A stretch of 64,000 nucleotides of DNA. It comes from Tethya wilhelma (lineage: Eukaryota; Porifera; Demospongiae; Tethyida; Tethyidae). The stretch is from assembly GCA_964030475.1 (NCBI GenBank), contig CAXIPT010000001.1:18005178-18069177 (forward strand), in the 5' to 3' direction. Made by a program: the position numbers and the translations under genes. A model generated the notes under the pieces. It searched no databases. It was not told where the DNA came from and saw only the letters and a program-made list of their open reading frames with translations. Shown here in pieces: positions 57,295-64,000 of this stretch; positions within the stretch are counted from its first letter, which is position 1, and each line of letters opens with the position of its first letter.

Positions 57295-57772
57295 AGTCTT
57301 AAAGCTACAATCGTCATGTATAAAGTCACAACATCAAGGCCCAGGGCATGTCACTGTTTTCTTTAATACTGTATCAACTTGCACTCAGATTCTGAACTTG
57401 GCAAGACTCACCAGTCTCATTAATATGACAAACTTGGTACTGATGAGATCTATATGCAGTGGTTGAAAAGCAGAGTAATTCCACAGCAATTGAATCATGG
57501 TGAAATTTAAAGATATTTTTTTACCAGATCTCACAACTTACTTCAAGCAATGTGGTCAATTATTTATAATCTTCAACTTGGAAACACACACCGGGGTGAT
57601 CTCTCAAAAATTCTACAAAACAGGAGACCTTTGTTTTGCTGTTTTGCTTGTCCAAAGACGTGTAGGATCTACCACAAGAATTTGTAGGCCATGCGCATGC
57701 GCATGTTAATTTTTTTGTCGACTTTTATGGAAGGCTGCACATACCATATTCAATTTAACATTCTGCTCTGAT

Positions 57773-59310
57773 ATGCTGAGCCTGTGTGACATTGAAGCTC
57801 ATGCTAAGGCCTCTCTCAGCGGAGTGACGTGGCACTATTATGCCAAAGGAGGGAAAGTAGCTCTCAGAGACAACACAGAGGCATTCTCCAGGTATGAACA
57901 AATATAGAAATTATATGGACCATGCATTTACAGGAATTTTTATAATAATTATTAATAATTACATAATTTGGAGAAATGTGCACAAACAGTGGACATATAG
58001 ATATAATGAGCAATGTCCACATTTTAATGCATTCATGTCTATTGTGCATATTTTCAGATATCGTCTTCGTCCTCAAGTCCTCCGAGATGTCTCCAAGATT
58101 GACACAAGAGTGCAGCTGTTTGGGGAGTGGGTGGAGTTCCCCATCTGTGTGGCACCAACTGGCCTACATAAGCTAGCCCACCCAGAGGGAGAGGTTGCTA
58201 CTGCAAAAGGTGTAAGCTTAATATTTTTTATCTGTGGTCTTTGACCATCTATCCATGCAGCTTGTTCAAAGTTGGGTACTTGTATGACTCTCAGCACTGG
58301 CTCCACTACCAGCCTGGAGGAGGTGGCCAGCTGCAGCAATGGACTCAAATGGTTTCAAATCTACTTCTTCAAAGACAGAAAACTTACGGAACACTTCATA
58401 CGACGTGTTAAAGCAGCTGGCTACAAAGCTCTGGTGTTCACCGTGGACACTCCTGTACCAGGGCGCAACCATCTGAGAGGAGGTAGTGTCATCCCTCCCC
58501 ATCTCACACAGGCCAACTTCTCAGAGCCAGACTATTGTGATCCATCTCTTTTCAATCGTGGCTACAATATCACTTGTGATTGGAGGGAAATTGACTGGGT
58601 TCGAGGGGTCACTGACCTGCCTATAGTGCTGAAAGGGATACTGACAAGAGAAGATGCTCTAGAGGCTGTGAAACATGGCGTTCAAGGAATTTTGGTATCA
58701 AATCACGGAGCTAGGTTACTGGATGGAGTGCCTGCTACTGTGAGTGAGTGTAAAAATTAAATGGCAATCGTATAGCCTAAGTACGAGATGGACTTAAAAA
58801 TATTTTTTATCCTGTGAGACAATTTTGTTCTTTATGTGCAATGCTCCAGATAGATGTTCTGTCTGAGGTGGTGGAGGCTGTTGGAGACAAGGTGGAGGTG
58901 TTTCTTGATGGAGGAGTGAGACAGGGAAGTGATGTGTTGAAGGCCATTGCCTTGGGAGCTAAAGCTGTGTTCATTGGTAGACCAGTGTTGTGGGGACTGG
59001 CCTACAAGGGAAGTGAGGGAGTAGAGAATGTGCTCACAATTCTCAGAGACGAACTCAAACTAGCTATGATGTTGGCAGGTAATTCTAATGACTAGATGTG
59101 TTAGCCTCGTTCACAGGCCTTCCCTGGCATACATTTTTTGGGGGGGGAAGGCCTGGGTACGAGGCTATAGATGTGCAGCAATTTCTGATTTGATGTGATC
59201 ACATGTTCACCCTCTCTCACACGTGTGTAGGTTGTGCTAAAATATCGGACATTTCATCATACCTGGTTGTACATGAATCACACTACAAGGTACCACAGAG
59301 CAGACTATGA
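57773..59310 (+). CDS. HAO-C: 2-hydroxy-acid oxidase paralogue
   Basis: Exons 57773-57891, 58058-58209, 58261-58739, 58850-59078 and 59231-59310. The start is Met at 57773 (MLSLCDIEAHAKASL). The active-site loop is [26 protein letters not shown] lacks the Trp, and VDTPVPGRNHLRGGS does not align an Arg at the usual substrate position. LPIVLKGIL and SNHGARLLDG keep the catalytic Lys, His and Arg. The last exon ends KVPQSRL, with PTS1. The apparent end VSECKN after the third exon is intron read-through. Confidence 0.88.
59102..59167. mobile_element. TAGCCTCG foldback in HAO-C last intron
   Basis: Same insertion site as in HAO-B: TAGATGTGT at 59093-59101 and TAGATGTGC at 59168-59176. It is absent from the near-identical HAO-D. 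Confidence 0.9.
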
Positions 59311-59446
59311 AGATAGATTTATAATAAATTATTGTAATTTTGTGCCACTGTATTTATCAAAAATTTTATACAAGAAACTAATCATGTATTGACAGTAATA
59401 AACAACAAGACTGCAATTAAAAAACCACAAGTCACAATTTTTGCTG

Positions 59447-59639
59447 CTATAAAAGTACTTTAATTTGAAATATACCTGAGGAATGGACACATATACATCA
59501 TAACAAAACAGAGCACATGTCACATGACACTCACATGCTGGCATTGTTGTTGCCTCGGCAGTCACCTGACACCTGATGCCAAGGTTAGAGAGAGCTCCAA
59601 AGAGAAGACCACAAGTGAACGCTAGGAACTGAGGGAGGG
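59447..59639 (-). pseudogene. Duplicated 3' exons of the TRAPPC6-like gene
   Basis: On the minus strand this encodes LAFTCGLLFGALSNLGIR, VTAEATTMPA and the terminal FQIKVLL exon, almost identical to 61637-61820. There are no upstream exons, so it is a fragment carried by the tandem duplication. Confidence 0.8.
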
Positions 59640-59641
59640 AG

Positions 59642-61500
59642 GTGAGGGAAAGTAGCTCTCAGAGACAACACAGAGGCATTCTCCAGGTATGAACAAATAT
59701 AGAAATTATATGGACCATGCATTTACGGGAATTTTTATAATAATTATTAATAATTATTACATAATTTGGAGAAATGTGCACAAACAGTGGACATATAGAT
59801 ATAATGAGCAATGTCCACATTTCAATGCATTCATGTCTATTGTGCATATTTTCAGATATCGTCTTCGTCCTCGAGTCCTCCGAGATGTCTCCAAGATTGA
59901 CACAAGAGTGCAGCTGTTTGGGGAGTGGGTGGAGTTCCCCATCTGTGTGGCACCAACTGGCCTACATAAGCTAGCCCACCCAGAGGGAGAGGTTGCTACT
60001 GCAAAAGGTGTAAGCTTAATATTTTTTATCTGTGGTCTTTGACCATCTATCCATGCAGCTTGTTCAAAGTTGGGTACTTGTATGACTCTCAGCACTGGCT
60101 CCACTACCAGCCTGGAGGAGGTGGCCAGCTGCAGTAATGGACTCAAATGGTTTCAAATCTACTTCTTCAAAGACAGAAAACTAACGGAACACTTCATTCG
60201 ACGTGTTAAAGCAGCTGGCTACAAAGCTCTGGTGTTCACCGTGGATACTCCTGTACCAGGACGCAACCATCTGAGAGGAGGTAGTGTCATCCCTCCCCAT
60301 CTCACACAGGCCAACTTCTCACAGCCAGACTATTGTGATCCATCTCTTTTCAATCGTGGCTACAATGTCACTTGTGATTGGAAAGAAATTGACTGGGTTC
60401 GAGGGGTCACTGACCTGCCTATAGTGCTGAAAGGGATACTGACAAGAGAAGATGCTCTAGAGGCTGTGAAACATGGCGTTCAAGGAATTTTGGTATCAAA
60501 CCATGGAGCTAGGTTACTGGATGGAGTGCCTGCTACTGTGAGTGAGTGTAAAAATTAAATGGCAATCGTATAGCCTAAGTATGAGATGGACTTAAATATT
60601 TTTTATCCTGTGAGACAATTTTGTTCTTTATGTGCAATGCTCCAGATAGATGTTCTGTCTGAGGTGGTGGAGGCTGTTGGAGACAAGGTGGAGGTGTTTC
60701 TTGATGGAGGAGTGAGACAGGGAAGTGATGTGTTGAAGGCCATTGCCTTGGGAGCTAAAGCTGTGTTCATTGGTAGACCAGTGTTGTGGGGACTGGCCTA
60801 CAAGGGAAGTGAGGGAGTAGAGAATGTGCTCACAATTCTCAGAGACGAACTCAAACTAGCTATGATGTTGGCAGGTAATTCTAACGACTAGATGTGCAGC
60901 AATTTCTGATCACATGTTCACCCTCTTACAGTGGCCCTGAAGGTTCAAATTGATTTTGCTAAGTGATTTTTGATCTAAGCTACATATATTTTCAACCCTT
61001 TTAAGAGATTTTTATCTAAGAGATTTTATATCAATAGCCCTAGCCCTTTTCATCAAAGCCCTAGCCCCCAGCTCCTAGCCTCTATTCCCTAGCACCCTAG
61101 CTCCAGCCCCTAACCACTAGCCCCTAACCCTAGCCCTAGCCCTATAGCCTCTATTCCCTAGCCCCTAGTTCCAACCCCTAACCCCTAGCCCCTAGCCCTA
61201 GCCCTAGCCCTAACTCTAGTCTTAGCCTTAGCCTTAGACTTGGAAGAAAATCACTTAGATGAAAATGGCTTATACATATAGACTAAAACTGCTTAGACTA
61301 AACGGATGAAGATAACTTTGGAAATCCCTTAGAAGGGGTTAAAAATAGCTTAGATCAAAATTGGTTTAGCAAAATCAGTTTGAACCTTCAGGGCCACCGT
61401 ACCCTCTCACACACGTGTAGGTTGTGCTAAAATATCTGACATTTCATCATACCTGGTTGTACATGAATCACACTACAAGATACCACAGAGCAGACTATGA
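59642..61500 (+). pseudogene. HAO-D: 5'-truncated HAO copy
   Basis: Exons 59856-60007, 60059-60537, 60646-60874 and 61421-61500 are intact and nearly identical to HAO-C, ending KIPQSRL. Exon 1, however, begins at the duplication junction (59644-59686 only), lacking the start codon and about the first 25 codons, including the substrate-loop Tyr. No replacement ATG in frame is evident, so it is probably non-functional unless a new upstream exon supplies a start. Its last intron holds a MITE of about 475 bp. Confidence 0.8.
60927..61401. mobile_element. MITE-like element with CCCTAG/CCCTAA-rich core
   Basis: The ends TACAGTGGCCCTGAAGGTTC and GAACCTTCAGGGCCACCGTA are inverted, and the similarity continues imperfectly for about 80 bases. 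Direct CCCTCT copies flank it (60921-60926 and 61402-61407). The empty site is visible in HAO-A, B and C, where a single CACCCTCT is followed by the acceptor tract. The core (about 61040-61240) is an array of CCCTAG, CCCTAA and CCCTAGC words. No ORF. Confidence 0.85.
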
Positions 61501-61636
61501 AGATAGATTTATAATAAATTATTGTAACTTTGTGCCACTGTATTTATCAAAATTTTTATACAAGAAACTAATCATGTATTGACAGTAATAAACAACAAGA
61601 CTGCAATTAAAAAACCACAAGTCACAATTTTTGCTG

Positions 61637-61840
61637 CTATAAAAGTACTTTAATTTGAAATATACCTGAGGAATGGACACATATATATCATAACAAAACT
61701 GAGCACATGTCACATGACACTCACATGCTGGCATTGTCGTTGCCTCGGCAGTCACCTGACACCTGATGCCAAGGTTAGAGAGAGCTCCAAAGAGAAGACC
61801 ACAAGTGAACGCTAGGAACTGAGGGAGGGAGGGAGAGGGA

Positions 61841-61907
<67 letters not shown>

Positions 61908-62530
61908 GATGTTGGGATGGAAGAAGGGTGGAAATGTTGACTTACTAGAGGAGCTTTGTCCTTGTACTGGTCACTGTTTGATAATCCACTTAGTAAACGA
62001 AATTTATAATCATGCAATACATAAGTGTCCTGTATGTATGTGTGTGTGTGTGTGTGTATGCATGTGCGTCGGAACACTATGGTTAGAGGTATCATAAAGA
62101 TACACTGTACATAGAAGAGAAGCTGACTCACTTGATGGTTGGTTTTGAGGTTGTCTATTTGTTATTGAATGCTACAATCCAGAACTGTTACAGATGAACA
62201 CCACTGCTCCAGCTCTGTCTTAAACCGGGGGTGTCACGGGCTGTACGCTCAACCAGACTCTCTCCAACTCTACACCCAATCTCCTCCAACTTCTTCACAA
62301 CCTCAGCATCTGAAGACTGAAATCCATACAGTACAATACAGCATGGATAGTTTCAGCTTTTCCAGTTGAGTTAAGCTTACCACGAAACCTTGATACAAAG
62401 TACATTCACGATCCAAAGTATTCCCTACCTTGCCTGATGGTTGTCCTTCGAGGAAGTAGTGAGCAGCTCCTGTGGCAGGAACTGGAACATGCACTGGCTG
62501 CTGTCCGCTCTGGACTGTTGTCACTGCCAT
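61637..62530 (-). CDS. TRAPPC6-like trafficking subunit (model problematic)
   Basis: TRAPP complex small subunit for ER-Golgi tethering, by similarity to TRAPPC6A/B. Clear exons: about 62300-62160 (EVVKKLEEIGCRVGESLVER, TARDTP), NLKTNHQ at about 62150-62130, about 62030-61946 (DTYVLHDYKFRLLSG, SDQYKDKAPL), about 61821-61735 (FLAFTCGLLFGALSNLGIR, TAEATTMPA) and a last exon ending at 61637 (CIFQIKVLL). The first of these needs one extra base in a C run at about 62236 to read on as RFKTELE. The segment that should resemble FICKDFW is missing. A first exon from Met 62530 (MAVTTVQSGQQPVHVPV) does not resemble TRAPPC6 and may be misassigned. A GA microsatellite lies at 61838-61904. Confidence 0.55.
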
Positions 62531-62678
62531 TTGAGTGTGTGTTTTAGAGATTACGGACACCACGTGCCGTTTATGCACATAGTTTACGGAGTTTTACTGA
62601 AGTCGCGTGGTAACGATAGTTGTGGGGAGAGTTAGTTCAAGTAGTTTCGAGAACATTCGGTGTGCTTTTGTTGGAAAC
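62531..62678. promoter_or_regulatory. Divergent promoter, TRAPPC6-like / AHSA1
   Basis: 148 bases separate the two candidate start codons. A GGACACCACGTGCCG E-box-type motif lies at about 62556-62570. Shared promoter inferred from spacing. Confidence 0.4.
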
Positions 62679-64000
62679 ATGGCGAAGTGGGGCGAAGGAG
62701 ACCCGCGGTGGATAGTAGAAGACCGGCCAGACGCTACTAACGTCAACAACTGGCACTGGTAAATAAAATTTATCCAGTTCGTCGTGTGTTCACAAAATTA
62801 TGAATAAATTTATGACAACATAAAATGATGTACAGGTCAGAGAAAGATGCTAGTGGTTGGTCAAAGGATAAGTTCAAAGAATTATTGCTTGGCCTGGAGT
62901 TTCAAGGCCCAGAAGGTAAAGAACGAGTGGTGAAACTGTGTCTATATTGATCTATGGACATAATCTTATTTAAATACCATATCAGGCAAGTGCCAGACAG
63001 TTGAGGTGAGCAGTGCAAGGGAGAGGCCACTGCAAAGTGAGTAGCTCAGCTAGACAGATCTGCTGAGGGGAGGTTCTTGTCATGAAATACTCTGAGATAG
63101 CCTTGTTCCCTGGCGTCTTCCCTCTTGGAGTAATATTAGCAGGGAGGAGCCTGGCGAACTGGGCTACTGTGGAGAGTGTTATGAGTGGGTTTAACAAGAT
63201 TCATGATAATTCCCTACCAAAATTATTATTTTATCAATTTTCATCTATTTTTTCTAAAGTTTTAAATCCCCACCTGATGTAACTGCCTACATGGTACATA
63301 GTTCAAAGGGTTCTTCAGCATAACTACATCATGACTAGAGACATTGACATTCATACTGACATTCATCCAACACTTGTTTCTATTGGTTACTTGATGTCCA
63401 CTGGTATCATGTTCTCCCCTCCCTTTCCTCTTCTCTCTAGCAATCGCAAAGGAAAGCTCATATTCTTCTACGAGTGGAACATCAAATTAAAGTGGGAGGG
63501 GAAGGTCACACCCCCTGCCCCTGATCCCGATGATGTCATCGAGGAAGTGAAGGAGTGTTCGGGTCAGATAGAGATCCCCAACGTCAGTGAGGAGAATGAG
63601 GTCCATGAGATCGACGTGAGTCCTAGTCCATTGGTGGTGTTTGGTTGTCATCCCCCCTCCTCTGTGTTCTTAGGTTGAAGTGTCATCTAAAAACCGCGAT
63701 AAAGATTCGATGAGACTAAAGGAACTCCTTCGTAAAGTTGCCCCTGATATGATTAGAGACCAAATTGGAGAATATCTTCGTTGCTTGAAAGAAGGTTTGA
63801 TTTCTTCACACTCCATGGCTATGTGTGTCATTTTGAACTGTAGATTCATCGCAAAGAATTTACTATTACACAGTTCAATGTTTGATTCGATCTCCACTAG
63901 TCACTGTTTGCCTCTTTGCCACACATGTAGAGTTCTCCCAAGGTCTGATCCTTCCTAAGAGAGACACCCAACAATCTACCACTTCCACTGTTTCCACTGC
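62679..64000 (+). CDS. AHSA1: AHSA1: activator of Hsp90 ATPase (partial at window edge)
   Basis: Hsp90 co-chaperone whose N-terminal domain stimulates the ATPase. Exon 1, 62679-62758, reads MAKWGEGDPRWIVEDRPDAT then NVNNWHW, almost identical to vertebrate AHSA1. Exon 2, 62836-62915: SEKDASGWSKDKFKELLLGL. Exon 3 starts at 62986 (KCQTVEVSSARERPLQ). Exon 4, about 63441-63616: NRKGKLIFFYEWNIKLKWEG and EIPNVSEENEVHEID. Exon 5 has VAPDMIRDQIGEYLRCLKE. The final exon in the window, about 63930 onward, reads EFSQGLILPKRDTQQSTTST and runs off the end. The phase between exons 3 and 4 does not match as I read it, so a boundary is misplaced or a small exon was missed. The C-terminal AHSA1 domain lies outside the window. 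Confidence 0.9.

Larger units (their letters stand above)
57849..61836 (+). repeat. Recent tandem duplication (two ~1.8-kb units)
   Basis: Unit 1 is about 57849-59643 and unit 2 about 59644-61836. Each holds HAO exons 1 (partly) to 5 plus the 3' end of the minus-strand TRAPPC6-like gene. The novel junction near 59643 joins TRAPPC6 intron sequence (GAGGGAGGGAGG) to HAO exon 1 (GAGGGAAAGTAG), sharing GAGGGA. Unit 2 has gained a MITE and lacks the foldback element. Confidence 0.88.

Noticed and set aside
61040..61240. True telomere or chromosome end
   Set aside because: The CCCTAA/CCCTAG array is enclosed by inverted repeats and inserted in an intron, with genes continuing on both sides.
1..64000. 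CRISPR arrays, operons, tRNA or rRNA genes
   Set aside because: None were recognised; spliced genes and repeats are of animal type, and the direct repeats are microsatellites or transposon flanks.

Overview
The window is animal nuclear DNA. Genes are split by many short GT-AG introns, microsatellites are abundant, and scaffold gaps are present (15948-16117, 39201-39660, plus single-N joins at 4506, 18154, 27817, 35392 and 44047). The gene content points to a sponge, most likely a demosponge: a DEATH-NACHT-LRR NLR, a DEATH-containing protein with an N-terminal 2A-like sequence, large TPR-CHAT proteins, and a CHEK2, GNPAT, HAO, CLPTM1 and AHSA1 complement in a compact layout. The species assignment is inference.

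Layout. 0.7-2.2 kb: LCLAT1-like acyltransferase (-). 2.5-4.5 kb: gene A (+), a 2A-like/DEATH/proline-rich protein cut off at a single N. 4.5-7 kb: no gene, dense in foldback and MITE-like elements. 7.0-12.8 kb: gene B (+), a TPR-CHAT-NB-ARC-like paralogue whose catalytic and P-loop motifs look degenerate. 13.2-14.3 kb: ankyrin/SOCS-box protein (+). 15.0-19.7 kb: CLPTM1 (-). 19.8-28.4 kb: four small multi-exon genes of unknown function (X1-X4, +). 28.9-30.0 kb: RRP36 (-). 30.1-31.9 kb: ALKBH1 (-). 32.0-33.4 kb: hydroxyacid oxidase HAO-A (-). 33.6-36.6 kb: CHEK2 (+), with its kinase N-lobe missing. 37.0-41.2 kb: GNPAT (-). 41.4-45.7 kb: two TMEM179-like four-span proteins (-). 45.8-47.9 kb: SRSF3/7-type RRM/RGG/RS protein (+). 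48.9 kb: orphan HAO terminal exon. 49.7-51.4 kb: HAO-B (+). 51.8-57.3 kb: DEATH-NACHT-LRR NLR (-). 57.8-61.5 kb: HAO-C and a 5'-truncated HAO-D (+) from a recent tandem duplication. 61.6-62.5 kb: TRAPPC6-like (-). 62.7 kb to the edge: AHSA1 (+, partial).

Themes. (1) Immune or death-signalling genes: gene A, gene B and the NLR. (2) Peroxisomal metabolism: all HAO copies end in SRL and GNPAT ends in SKL. Both PTS1 signals lie on small last exons that simple ORF reading misses. (3) Divergent, short-spaced gene pairs that probably share promoters. (4) A family of very short foldback elements beginning TAGTCTCG or TAGCCTCG, flanked by about 9-bp target-site duplications. Filled and empty sites among the HAO paralogues support mobility.

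All coordinates and splice junctions were read by eye. Family names rest on remembered motif similarity, not on a search.
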